Shown here: positions 42,890-51,008 of the stretch, in pieces
Layout: every line of letters begins with the position of its first letter
Numbering within the stretch: position 1 is the first letter of the stretch
Assembly (NCBI RefSeq): GCF_000349325.1
Contig: NC_020504.1
Span: forward strand, 2,886,053 to 2,950,052
DNA from: Streptomyces davaonensis JCM 4913
Lineage (GTDB): Bacteria > Actinomycetota > Actinomycetes > Streptomycetales > Streptomycetaceae
Direction of reading: 5' to 3'
DNA length: 64,000 nucleotides
The notes under the pieces: model-generated
Told to the model about the DNA's origin: nothing
The model's input: only the letters and a program-made list of their open reading frames with translations
Databases searched by the model: none
Made by a program: the position numbers and the translations under genes

Positions 42890-43363
42890 ATGCAGCTCTC
42901 CGCCACCCCGTACGAAGAACGCCTCACCGCCCCCCGCTCGTGGTGGCTGATGTCGGTGCTGGTCGGCGTCTCCCTGGCGCTGATCCTGCTGCCGTTCGGC
43001 ACCCTGCCGATGCTCGGCGGACTGGCCGGCGGCACCGCCGCGGCAGCCGTGGTGGCCAGTTCCTACGGCTCGGTCCGGATCCGGGTGGTGGCCGGTTCGC
43101 TGATCGCGGGCGAGGCGAAGATCCCGGTCAAGGCGCTGGGCGAGGCGGAGATCCTGGACGCCGAGGAGGCCCGCGCCTGGCGGACCCACAAGGCCGACAC
43201 CCGCGCCTTCCTGCTGCTGCGGGCCTACATCCCGACGGCGCTGAAGGTGGAGGTCACCGACCCCGAGGACCCGACGCCGTACCTGTACCTGTCCACGCGC
43301 GAGCCGGAGGCGCTGGCCGAGGCCATCAGGGCGGCGAAGGCGGCCCAGGGCGACAGGCTCTAG
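42890..43363 (+). CDS. DUF3093 family membrane protein
   Basis: 157 residues. Two adjacent membrane helices near 20-60 (WWLMSVLVGVSLALILLPFG, LAGGTAAAAVVASS) are followed by a cytoplasmic domain with RIRVVAGSLIAGEAKIPV and PYLYLSTREPEALAEAI. DUF3093 is actinobacterial with no known function; its place beside dut is conserved. ATG at 42890, divergent from the thioesterase-dut-DUF3710 operon. Confidence 0.87.
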   Translation: MQLSATPYEERLTAPRSWWLMSVLVGVSLALILLPFGTLPMLGGLAGGTAAAAVVASSYGSVRIRVVAGSLIAGEAKIPVKALGEAEILDAEEARAWRTHKADTRAFLLLRAYIPTALKVEVTDPEDPTPYLYLSTREPEALAEAIRAAKAAQGDRL

Positions 43364-43378
43364 CACACAGGGTCGAAG

Positions 43379-43399
43379 GGGTCCCCTCAGCGGGGACCC
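43379..43399. terminator. hairpin between convergent DUF3093 and EcsC-like genes
   Basis: Arms GGGTCCCC and GGGGACCC with a 5-base loop, between two converging stops. Confidence 0.65.
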
Positions 43400-43409
43400 G
43401 GTGAGCGGC

Positions 43410-44351
43410 TCAGCGGGGGGATCTGCCGCGCCCCAGCCACTTGCGGCCCACTTCCCCGGTGACCTCGCCCAGCGTCAGCGGATCGGCGGGCGCCTCCAGT
43501 GCGGGGAGCTCCGCCAGCGCGTCCCAGGGCACCTGGATCTTGCGCAGATCGGCGCGGATCCGGTCGGCCAGCTTTCTGGTGTCCCTGCGGTTCATCAGCG
43601 CGCCCACGGCCGCGCCGACCATGAACGGCATCAGGTTCGGCAGGTTGCGCACCATGCGCTTCATGATCTGCTGGCGCAGCTGGTGCTTCATGTGGCTGTT
43701 CAGCGCCGAACTCACCGTCGACGGCCTGGTCACGTCGATGCCGCGCTCCCCCGACCAGGAGTCGAGGTACGCGGTGGAGCGCTGTTTGAGGTTCCCCGGC
43801 GGTCGTACGCCGTAGACCTCGTGGAGTTCGGCGATCAGCTTCAGCTCGATCGCGGCGACTCCGGTGATCTCCGTGGCCAGCTCCGCGGGCATCGCGGGCG
43901 GCACGGGCAGCATCGCCGCGGCGCCGATGCCCGCGCCGACGGTCGAGGTCGCGGCCATCGCGCCCGCGACAAGTTTGTCGGCGAGCTGCTCGGGGCCGAG
44001 CCCCGGGAACTGTCTCCGCAGGGTCGCGAGGTCCCGTACGGGCACACGCGGGGCGTTCTCGATGATGCGGTCGGCGAGGTAGGCGAGCCCCGCCTTGGCG
44101 CGGCTGCCGCCCTTGCGGACGCCTTCCCTGGCCTTGTCGCGCATGACCGCGGCGCGGCGCCGGGCCACGGGCGCGGGAGACTGCGCCGGCACCGGCAGAT
44201 CGCCAGGGCCGGCCGCCGGTTCGAGCGAGGCCGATCCAATACCGGATGAGCCTCGCTCGTCGTCACGCGCGCCGTCCGGGCCGCCGGGCGGCCCTTGGTC
44301 CGCTCCCCGCGCGGGGAAGCGGCGCTTCCAAGGAGAGGTCGAGCCGGTCAT
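43410..44351 (-). CDS. conserved hypothetical protein, EcsC-like
   Basis: 313 residues. A disordered Pro/Gly-rich N-terminus (1-65) precedes a domain with Gly/Ala-rich amphipathic segments (LVAGAMAATSTVGAGIGAA, then PAELATEITGVAAIELKLIAELHEVYG). These recall EcsC-like proteins but give no function. Near the end NLPNLMPFMVGAAVGALMN suggests membrane association. It starts 13 bases after the DUF4193 stop, so it is the second gene of that operon. Confidence 0.75.
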   Translation of the reverse strand: MTGSTSPWKRRFPARGADQGPPGGPDGARDDERGSSGIGSASLEPAAGPGDLPVPAQSPAPVARRRAAVMRDKAREGVRKGGSRAKAGLAYLADRIIENAPRVPVRDLATLRRQFPGLGPEQLADKLVAGAMAATSTVGAGIGAAAMLPVPPAMPAELATEITGVAAIELKLIAELHEVYGVRPPGNLKQRSTAYLDSWSGERGIDVTRPSTVSSALNSHMKHQLRQQIMKRMVRNLPNLMPFMVGAAVGALMNRRDTRKLADRIRADLRKIQVPWDALAELPALEAPADPLTLGEVTGEVGRKWLGRGRSPR

Positions 44352-44364
44352 GCCCGACCCGCCC

Positions 44365-44661
44365 TCAGTCGCAGTCGCGGCAGATCGGCTGACCGTTCTT
44401 CTCCCGGGCCAGCTGGCTGCGGTGGTGCACCAGGAAGCAGCTCATGCAGGTGAACTCGTCCTGCTGCTTGGGCAGCACCCGGACGGCCAGCTCCTCGTTG
44501 GAGAGGTCCGCGCCGGGCAGCTCCAGGCCTTCTGCGGCCTCGAACTCGTCGACGTCCACAGCGGAGGTCGACTTGTCGTTCCGCCGGGCCTTGAGCTCTT
44601 CAAGGCTGTCCGAGTCGACGTCGTCGTCGGTCTTGCGTGGGGTGTCGTAATCCGTTGCCAT
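44365..44661 (-). CDS. DUF4193 family zinc-ribbon protein
   Basis: 98 residues. Acidic N-terminal two thirds, then a CxxC...CxxC zinc ribbon (FTCMSCFLVHHRSQL, ICRDCD at the very end). The family is actinobacterial, short and highly conserved, of unknown role, possibly binding RNA or polymerase. ATG at 44661 follows GGGGGAG; an in-frame upstream start at 44757 is unsupported. Confidence 0.9.
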   Translation of the reverse strand: MATDYDTPRKTDDDVDSDSLEELKARRNDKSTSAVDVDEFEAAEGLELPGADLSNEELAVRVLPKQQDEFTCMSCFLVHHRSQLAREKNGQPICRDCD

Positions 44662-45053
44662 GTCGCTCTCCCCCTCTGGGTGTCTGCGGTGTCTCAGCGC
44701 ACGTAACGCGTGAGAGGCCGGACTTGTGCCCGACCTGAGGCGGAGATTTTGCCTCACATCAAGGTCTGTTACTCAATCGACACCCAACCGGACTCCTCAA
44801 GAGTGATCGGCTTGGATGGCGAACGGGACCGTACACGGTCCTAACGCCGCAGTTCAAAGGCGTCTCACCGTGTACTTCCCGTGATCAAGACCCGTGAAAA
44901 CCCGGATTTTCCCGGCTTTCCGACCGGTCGCATGATCACTCACAGTAGATGGCCGGAAATTCGCCCTTGTGATCGATCACACACGGTACAGCTCGGTTCG
45001 CGTTCAGAAAATTCCGCGCAAAGCGAACAAGCCCGAATGTCGTCCCGTCGACC
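44662..45053. other. intergenic region with hairpin and Crp-like palindrome
   Basis: 392 bases without a gene, holding the DUF4193 promoter region and the 3' side of cutS. An inverted repeat TGAGGC, 9 bases, GCCTCA lies at 44736-44756 in the DUF4193 leader. TGTGATCGATCACA at 44968-44981 is a perfect palindrome and contains GTG-N6-CAC, the core described for Streptomyces Crp sites. Confidence 0.5.
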
Positions 45054-46289
45054 TCACACCGGCAACGCCACTCTCATCTCCAGCCCACCGCCTTCGCGTG
45101 GCTGCGCCGCGATGTGCCCGCCGTGCGCCCGGGCCACGGACCGCGCGATGGACAGACCGAGCCCGACGCCCTTGTCACTGCCGGTCCGCTCGGTACGCAG
45201 CCGCCGGAAGGGCTCGAAGAGATTGTCGATCTCGTACGCCGGGACGACCGGCCCGGTGTTCGACACCACGAGCAGCGCCTGGCCGTGCTGGAGCTCGGTG
45301 GTGACCTCGACCCAGCCGCCCTCGGGAATGTTGTACCGCACGGCGTTCTGCACGAGGTTCAGGGCGATCCGCTCCAGCAGGACGCCGTTGCCCTGGACCA
45401 CCGCCGGATCGCGCTTGCCACGGATCTCCACGCCCTTGGCCTCCGCCTCGCCGTGCACCTGGTCGACGGCCTGCTCGGCCACCTCCGCGAGGTCGACGGG
45501 CTTGCGCTCGATGATCTGGTTGTCGCTGCGGGCGAGCAGCAGCAGGCCCTCGACGAGCTGCTCGCTGCGCTCGTTGGTGGCCAGCAGCGTCTTGCCGAGC
45601 TGCTGGAGCTCCACCGGCGCGGCCGGGTCGGACAGGTGCACTTCGAGCAGCGTGCGGTTGATCGCGAGCGGGGTGCGCAGTTCGTGCGAGGCGTTGCCGA
45701 CGAAGCGCTGCTGGGCGGTGAAGGCCCGCTGGAGGCGCTCCAGCATGTCGTCGAAGGTGTCCGCCAGCTCCTTCAGCTCGTCGTCCGGGCCGTCCAGCTC
45801 GATCCGGCGGGAGAGGTCGGAGCCGGCCACCGCGCGGGCCGTGCGGGTGATCCGGCCGAGCGGTGAGAGGACCCGCCCGGCCATGGCGTACCCGAAGGCG
45901 AAGGCGATCACCGCGAGGCCGAGCAGAGCCAGCAGGGAGCGGCTGAGGAGGGTGTCCAGGGCGTTCTGGCGCTGTTCGTTCACGCACTCGTTGAGCGCGT
46001 GGTTCAGCTCGTCCGCGGGCAGCCTGGTGGCGCCGAGGTTGCACATGTCGCTGGAGACCTGGCCGGAGAGGATCTTGAAGGGCAGGTCACTGCCGACGTT
46101 CAGCGCGCTCGCGGCGAGCAGATAGATGATCGACAGCAGCAGGATGCCGGCGATCAGGAACATGCCGCCGTAGAGCAGGGTGAGCCGTATGCGGATGGTC
46201 GGGCGCAGCCAGGGGAGGGGCTGCACCGGCCTTCTCGGGTCCCAGGTCGGTTTCGGCGGCGCCTGGGGCGGTGCGGGGGTCGATGCCAT
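45054..46289 (-). CDS. cutS: sensor histidine kinase CutS
   Basis: 411 residues. Helix 1 about 36-60, extracellular loop about 61-116, helix 2 about 117-137, HAMP about 138-190, kinase core about 190-411. The phospho-acceptor is H202 (VGNASHELRTPLA), with N-box LNLVQNAVRYN and G-box GVGLGLSIARS. The outside loop has just two cysteines (C83 and C102), apt for a disulfide switch. Gene order, size and neighbours identify it as the cutRS kinase of streptomycetes, linked to secretion stress, copper/tyrosinase phenotypes and antibiotic output. It lies 7 bases after cutR. Confidence 0.88.
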   Translation of the reverse strand: MASTPAPPQAPPKPTWDPRRPVQPLPWLRPTIRIRLTLLYGGMFLIAGILLLSIIYLLAASALNVGSDLPFKILSGQVSSDMCNLGATRLPADELNHALNECVNEQRQNALDTLLSRSLLALLGLAVIAFAFGYAMAGRVLSPLGRITRTARAVAGSDLSRRIELDGPDDELKELADTFDDMLERLQRAFTAQQRFVGNASHELRTPLAINRTLLEVHLSDPAAPVELQQLGKTLLATNERSEQLVEGLLLLARSDNQIIERKPVDLAEVAEQAVDQVHGEAEAKGVEIRGKRDPAVVQGNGVLLERIALNLVQNAVRYNIPEGGWVEVTTELQHGQALLVVSNTGPVVPAYEIDNLFEPFRRLRTERTGSDKGVGLGLSIARSVARAHGGHIAAQPREGGGLEMRVALPV

Positions 46290-46296
46290 GGGGGGC

Positions 46297-46950
46297 TCAG
46301 ATCCGGTAGCCGGAGCCGGGGACGGTGACGATGACGGGGGGCTCGCCCAGCTTGCGGCGCAGCGTCATGACGGTGACGCGGACGACGTTGGTGAACGGGT
46401 CGGTGTTCTCGTCCCAGGCCTTCTCCAGCAGCTGCTCCGCCGAGACGACCGCGCCCTCGGAGCGCATCAGCACCTCCAGGACGGCGAACTCCTTGGGCGC
46501 GAGCTGGACCTCCTTGCCGTCGCGGAAGACCTCGCGGCGGTTGGGGTCGAGCTTGATCCCGGCGCGCTCCAGGACGGGCGGCAGGGGGACGCTCGTACGG
46601 CGTCCGAGGGCACGCACGCGTGCCGTCAGCTCGCTGAAGGCGAAGGGCTTGGGGAGGTAGTCGTCGGCGCCGATCTCCAGGCCCTCGACACGGTCGCTGA
46701 CATCGCCGGAGGCCGTGAGCATCAGCACGCGGGTGGGCATGCCGAGCTCGACGATCTTGCGGCAGACGTCGTCGCCGTGCACGAGCGGGAGGTCACGGTC
46801 GAGGACGACCACGTCGTAGTCGTTGACGCCGATGCGCTCCAGAGCGGCCGCACCGTCATACACGACGTCGACGGCCATGGCCTCCCGGCGCAGTCCGGTG
46901 GCCACCGCATCGGCGAGCAGCTGCTCGTCCTCGACGACGAGTACGCGCAC
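46297..46950 (-). CDS. cutR: response regulator CutR
   Basis: 217 residues, OmpR family. Receiver with D51 (DVVVLDRDLPLVHGDD) and KPFAFSEL, then a winged helix (LAPKEFAVLEVLMRSEGAVVS, RVTVMTLRRKLGEPP). The GTG at 46950 follows GGAAGGAAAAG; the frame is open to 47214 but upstream codons are not protein-like. 217 residues is the length known for CutR. First gene of the cutRS operon. Confidence 0.92.
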   Translation of the reverse strand: MRVLVVEDEQLLADAVATGLRREAMAVDVVYDGAAALERIGVNDYDVVVLDRDLPLVHGDDVCRKIVELGMPTRVLMLTASGDVSDRVEGLEIGADDYLPKPFAFSELTARVRALGRRTSVPLPPVLERAGIKLDPNRREVFRDGKEVQLAPKEFAVLEVLMRSEGAVVSAEQLLEKAWDENTDPFTNVVRVTVMTLRRKLGEPPVIVTVPGSGYRI

Positions 46951-47049
46951 GTCGCTTTTCCTTCCTCTGTCCACCCGCGTAGCGCCTCTCAGGGCGCGCG
47001 GGCAGGGGCCTGGTGGGTGTGTTGGCCTCCATCCTGCCCTTTTCGGCCA

Positions 47050-47067
47050 TAAGTCGGCGGTAAGACG
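47050..47067 (+). promoter_or_regulatory. direct repeats upstream of cutR, possible response-regulator site
   Basis: TAAGTCG and TAAGACG start 11 bases apart (47050 and 47061), about 100 bases upstream of the cutR start. Two 7-base half-sites with an 11-base period are the usual pattern bound by OmpR-family dimers, so CutR autoregulation is a fair guess. Confidence 0.4.
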
Positions 47068-47187
47068 GGTGAGTGACGCATGAAGGACGGGTGTGAGGAC
47101 CGGGAATGCCAGATTTTCTCGGCTGGTTGAGGTTTCCGTGAAACAGAGCGGGGGGAGGACGGCTTTACACCCCGCGATCACGCTCCG

Positions 47188-47215
47188 CTTGTGCCGCACC
47201 ACCATGCGGTACAAG
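47188..47215. promoter_or_regulatory. inverted repeat upstream of the 57-residue gene
   Basis: CTTGTGCCGCA, six bases, TGCGGTACAAG: 11-base arms with one mismatch, about 100 bases before the start at 47312. It could be an operator or a transcript hairpin. The rest of the 361-base gap (46951-47311) shows no gene. Confidence 0.4.
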
Positions 47216-47311
47216 GCAATCCGCTTTCCGCAGAGCGGTCACCGTGATCGCCCCTTCCGAACGGCACACCCCCGTGCCACCGACCCACGACCCAGGACGA
47301 GGGGGCACAGC

Positions 47312-47485
47312 ATGGACGCATTCACCGCAGGGCTTCTCCAGCGCATAAGGGCGACCGAGTCCGACCTGACGCGAGCCCGCGACGAGGGCGACGACTTCCT
47401 CGTCGAGGTGGAGCAGGGCGAGCTCGACGACCTGCGCCGCCTCGCCGCGGAGCACGGTGTGGAAGTCGGCGCGTACAGCGTCTGA
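47312..47485 (+). CDS. small conserved hypothetical protein
   Basis: 57 residues beginning MDAFTAGLLQRIRATESDL, mainly helical and acidic, with no membrane segment or motif. ATG at 47312 follows GAGGGGG at good distance and the codons have strong G/C third positions; the longer frame from 47093 is not protein-like. It stands alone between cutR and a terminator. Confidence 0.75.
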   Translation: MDAFTAGLLQRIRATESDLTRARDEGDDFLVEVEQGELDDLRRLAAEHGVEVGAYSV

Positions 47486-47502
47486 CCAGCACTCGCGCAC
47501 AG

Positions 47503-47541
47503 GAGCGGGCCCCCGGCGAATCCAGCGCCGGGGGCCCGCTC
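47503..47541. terminator. bidirectional terminator between small gene and suhB-like gene
   Basis: Perfect 16-base arms starting GAGCGGGCCCCCGGCG with a 7-base loop, between converging genes. Confidence 0.9.
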
Positions 47542-47561
47542 TCGTGTGCTGGCGCTCCGCG

Positions 47562-48377
47562 TCAGTCGTGCCAGGCGCCGAAGTCCTCCAGCAGCCGCTG
47601 GAGGGGCTCGAAGACGCCCGGGGTGGCGGCGACCGCGAGATCGCCCGTGGGGCCCTCTCCGGGCCGTCCACCGGTCAGCGCGCCCGCTTCCCGGGCGATC
47701 AGGTCACCCGCCGCGAGGTCCCACGGGTGCAGACCCCGCTCGTAGTAGCCGTCCAGGCGTCCCGCGGCCACGTCGCACAGATCGACCGCTGCCGAGCCGG
47801 AGCGCCGGATGTCGCGCAGCAGCGGGATCAGCCGGTGGGCGACCTCGGCCTGGTGCAGCTTGACCTCGGAGACGTAGTTGAAGCCCGTCGAGACCAGCGC
47901 CTGCTCCAGGGGCGGCGCCGGGCGGCAGGCCAGCGCGCGCTCGCCGTCCCAGGCTCCCGAGGCCCAGGCGCCGCCGCCGCGGACCGCGTGGTACGTCTCC
48001 CCGCGCATGGGGGCCGCGACGACCCCGACGACGGTCTCGCCGTCCTGTTCGGCGGCGATGGAGACGGCCCAAGTCGGCAGCCCGTACAGGTAGTTGACCG
48101 TTCCGTCGAGCGGATCGATCACCCACCGGACGCCGCTGGTGCCCTCGGTGGAGGCACCCTCCTCGCCGAGGAAGCCGTCGTCGGGGCGCCGGTCGGAGAT
48201 CAGGTCGGTGATCAGTTTCTCGGCCGCGATGTCCATCTCGGTGACCACGTCGATGGGGCTCGACTTGGTCCTGGCCACCGCGAGGTCGACCGGGCGGCCG
48301 TCCCGCAACAGGTCGCCCGCGCGGCGCGCGGCCTCCTGGGCGATCCGGAGCAGGTCCGAGTGCAGGGGGTCGGTCAC
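47562..48377 (-). CDS. suhB: inositol monophosphatase family protein
   Basis: 271 residues. Metal-binding motifs of the family are clear: EEGAS (with the preceding DVVTEMD), WVIDPLDGTVNYLYGLP and the C-terminal HPWDLAAGDLIAREAG. It dephosphorylates inositol phosphates or related sugar phosphates. GTG at 48377 follows GAGGAG; the frame open to 48536 overlaps hemH. The order cutRS, suhB-like, hemH holds in other Streptomyces. The suhB name rests on position and family. Confidence 0.88.
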   Translation of the reverse strand: MTDPLHSDLLRIAQEAARRAGDLLRDGRPVDLAVARTKSSPIDVVTEMDIAAEKLITDLISDRRPDDGFLGEEGASTEGTSGVRWVIDPLDGTVNYLYGLPTWAVSIAAEQDGETVVGVVAAPMRGETYHAVRGGGAWASGAWDGERALACRPAPPLEQALVSTGFNYVSEVKLHQAEVAHRLIPLLRDIRRSGSAAVDLCDVAAGRLDGYYERGLHPWDLAAGDLIAREAGALTGGRPGEGPTGDLAVAATPGVFEPLQRLLEDFGAWHD

Positions 48378-48463
48378 GGGGCTCCTCAGGCGGTTGGGGC
48401 GGGGAAGGTGTCGAGGCTCGGAGCGGGCGTCACGGGCACTGGCCGGCCGTCGGCCCTGTCCGC

Positions 48464-49591
48464 TCAGGCGTAGGGGCTGTCCGCGCCCGCGGCGGCGGGC
48501 CGGGGGGCGCGCGCCGGGCAGCAGCCGACCGGGCACAGGTGGTGGCTAGCGCCGAGCGTGCCGAGGGCACACGCGGTGACCGGACGGCCGCTCTCGACGG
48601 CGGCCCGCTCCAGGGCCAGTTCACGGACGGCGGCGGCGAACCTCGGGTCGGCGCCGACGGTGGCCGAACGGCGCACCGGCAGGCCCAGCTCCGCGGCCTT
48701 CGCCGTGGCCTCGGTGTCGAGGTCGTACAGGACCTCCATGTGGTCCGAGACGAACCCGATGGGGGCCATGACGACCGCCGGGACGCCGGAGGCGTGCCGC
48801 TCCTCCAGGTGGTCGCAGATGTCGGGCTCCAGCCACGGGATGTGCGGGGCGCCGGAGCGGGACTGGTAGACGAGCTGCCAGGGGTGGTCGACGCCTGTAC
48901 GCTCGCGGACCGCCTCGGCGATCAGCCGGGCCACGTCCAGATGCTGCCTGACGTACGCCCCGCCCTCGCCGTGGCCCTCGACCGGGCCGGAGGTGTCCGC
49001 GGCGGAGTCCGGGACGGAGTGGGTCGTGAAGGCGATGTGGGCGCCGCTCCGGACCTCTTCGGGGAGGTCGGCCAGAGACTTCAGCACACCGTCGATCATG
49101 GGCTCCACGAAGCCCGGGTGGTTGAAGTAGTGCCGCAGCTTGTCGATCCTCGGCGGCTGAAGGCCCTCGGCCTCGAGGGCGGCGATCGAGTCGGCGAGGT
49201 TCTCGCGGTACTGGCGGCAGCCCGAGTACGAGGCGTAGGCGCTGGTGGCGAGGACGAGGACGCGGCGGCGGCCGTCGCGGACCATCTCACGCAGGGTGTC
49301 CGTCAGATAGGGCGCCCAGTTGCGGTTGCCCCAGTACACCGGCAGGTCCAGGCCGTGGTCGGCGAAGTCCTTGCGCAGGGCGTCGAGCAGCGCGCGGTTC
49401 TGGTCGTTGATGGGGCTGACCCCGCCGAACAGGAAGTAGTGCTGTCCGACTTCCTTCAGGCGTTCCTTGGGGATGCCGCGCCCTCGCGTCACGTTCTCCA
49501 GGAACGGAACCACCTCGTCCGGGCCCTCGGGGCCGCCGAAGGAGAGCAGGAGAAGGGCGTCGTAGGGGCTGGCATCGAGCGCGTCTGGCAT
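48464..49591 (-). CDS. hemH: ferrochelatase (coproporphyrin III type)
   Basis: 375 residues. Ferrochelatase signatures: [22 protein letters not shown] at the start, FTTHSVP with the metal-site His, VYQSRSGAP, and [17 protein letters not shown] with the second acidic site. The C-terminal [10 protein letters not shown] gives cysteines that, with one further inside the chain, could hold the [2Fe-2S] cluster seen in actinobacterial enzymes. In Actinobacteria the enzyme inserts iron into coproporphyrin III (also called CpfC). ATG at 49591; in-frame upstream codons to 49714 run into the intergenic iron-box-like region. Confidence 0.93.
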   Translation of the reverse strand: MPDALDASPYDALLLLSFGGPEGPDEVVPFLENVTRGRGIPKERLKEVGQHYFLFGGVSPINDQNRALLDALRKDFADHGLDLPVYWGNRNWAPYLTDTLREMVRDGRRRVLVLATSAYASYSGCRQYRENLADSIAALEAEGLQPPRIDKLRHYFNHPGFVEPMIDGVLKSLADLPEEVRSGAHIAFTTHSVPDSAADTSGPVEGHGEGGAYVRQHLDVARLIAEAVRERTGVDHPWQLVYQSRSGAPHIPWLEPDICDHLEERHASGVPAVVMAPIGFVSDHMEVLYDLDTEATAKAAELGLPVRRSATVGADPRFAAAVRELALERAAVESGRPVTACALGTLGASHHLCPVGCCPARAPRPAAAGADSPYA

Positions 49592-49672
49592 GCGTCCGAT
49601 CCTGCCACCCGGCACTGACACCCGGGAAACGGCGGGGTGTCGACCTGAGTTCCGGACCGTCCGATCGGGTGC

Positions 49673-49688
49673 GTTAGGGTCACCTAAC
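49673..49688. promoter_or_regulatory. iron-box-like palindrome between hemH and MFS gene
   Basis: GTTAGGGTCACCTAAC: 6-base arms GTTAGG and CCTAAC around GTCA. The inner 14 bases differ at one position from TTAGGCTCACCTAA, the core of DmdR/IdeR iron boxes. It is 82 bases upstream of hemH and 76 upstream of the MFS start, so either or both could be iron-regulated. Confidence 0.55.
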
Positions 49689-49763
49689 TCGTAAGCTGTA
49701 TCGGCCACGTACACGCCTTACGCGGCGCCTTCGCGCGCCGCCTTCCACGCGACCGGAGACCCC

Positions 49764-51008
49764 GTGCCCAGCCCCTACCGCGCCCTGTTCGCCGCCCCAG
49801 GCTCCAAGGGCTTCTCCGCCGCGGGCTTCCTCGGTCGGATGCCCCTGTCGATGATGGGCATCGGCGTGGTGACGATGGTGTCCCAGCTGACCGGGCGGTA
49901 CGGCCTGGCCGGCGCCCTGTCGGCCACCATCGCGCTGGCCGCGGCGGTGGTCGGACCGCAGGTCTCGCGGCTGGTGGACCAGTACGGCCAGCGGCGCGTA
50001 CTGCGTCCCGCGACGCTGGTCTCGCTCGCCTCGGCGGCCGGGCTGCTGCTCGCCGCGCACTTCCGCTGGCCGGACTGGACCCTGTTCGTCTTCAGCGCCG
50101 GCATCGGTTGCGTGCCGAGCCTCGGCGCGATGATCCGGGCCCGCTGGGCGGCGCTGTACCGGGACACCCCGCAGCTGCACACCGCGTACTCCTTCGAGTC
50201 CGTGGTGGACGAGGTCTGCTTCATCTTCGGGCCGATCATCTCCATCGGTCTGTCCACGGCCTGGTTCCCGGAGGCGGGTCCGCTGCTCGCCGCCTGCTTC
50301 CTGGCGGCCGGGGTCTTCTGGCTGACCGCCCAGCGGGCCACCGAGCCCGAACCGCACCCGCGCGAGAAGCACGAGGGGCGCGGCGGCAGCGCCCTGCGCT
50401 CCGCCGGACTCCAGGTGCTGGTGGCCACGTTCGTGGCGACGGGCGCGATCTTCGGCGCGGTCGACGTGGTCACCGTGGCCTTCGCGGAGGAGCAGGGTCA
50501 CAAGGGCGCGGCCAGCGTGGTCCTCGCCCTGTACGCGGCCGGTTCCTGCGCCGCGGGCGCCGTGTTCGGGCTGTTGCGCCTCAAGGGGGCGCCCGAACCT
50601 CGCTGGCTGCTGGGCATATGCGCGATGGCCGTGAGTATGATCCCCCTCCTACTGGTCGGAAACTTGCCGTTTCTGGCCGTGGCGCTGTTCCTTGCGGGGC
50701 TCTGCATCGCTCCCACGATGATCACGACGATGTCCCTCATCGAGCAGCACGTACCACGCGCGCAGCTGACCGAGGGCATGACCTGGATAAGCACCGGGCT
50801 CGCGGTCGGGGTCGCGCTCGGTTCCTCCGTGGCCGGCTGGGTGATCGACGCGGCCGGTGCGCGGGCCGGGTACGGGGTTCCGGCGGTCTCCGGGGCCGTC
50901 GCGGTCGCGGTCGGTTTCCTCGGGTACCGCCGGCTCAGCAGGCCGGCTCCGGGTCGGGGAGGCTCCGTTGAGCAGCACAGCGAGCGGGAAGAACGGCACG
51001 TGGCGTAA
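49764..51008 (+). CDS. MFS transporter
   Basis: 414 residues, twelve predicted membrane helices (from GFLGRMPLSMMGIGVVTMV to AVSGAVAVAVGFLGY) with a cytoplasmic break near 195-215 (ATEPEPHPREKHEGRG). Conserved loop 2 motif LVDQYGQRRVLRPA. Probably an efflux permease; substrate unknown. GTG start at 49764 with GGAG close upstream. Its last 41 bases overlap the next gene, so the two are coupled. Confidence 0.87.
   Translation: MPSPYRALFAAPGSKGFSAAGFLGRMPLSMMGIGVVTMVSQLTGRYGLAGALSATIALAAAVVGPQVSRLVDQYGQRRVLRPATLVSLASAAGLLLAAHFRWPDWTLFVFSAGIGCVPSLGAMIRARWAALYRDTPQLHTAYSFESVVDEVCFIFGPIISIGLSTAWFPEAGPLLAACFLAAGVFWLTAQRATEPEPHPREKHEGRGGSALRSAGLQVLVATFVATGAIFGAVDVVTVAFAEEQGHKGAASVVLALYAAGSCAAGAVFGLLRLKGAPEPRWLLGICAMAVSMIPLLLVGNLPFLAVALFLAGLCIAPTMITTMSLIEQHVPRAQLTEGMTWISTGLAVGVALGSSVAGWVIDAAGARAGYGVPAVSGAVAVAVGFLGYRRLSRPAPGRGGSVEQHSEREERHVA

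Noticed and set aside
42832..43035. Longer N-terminus for the thioesterase (start at 43035)
   Set aside because: It would overlap the divergent DUF3093 gene by about 145 bases and adds non-protein-like sequence.
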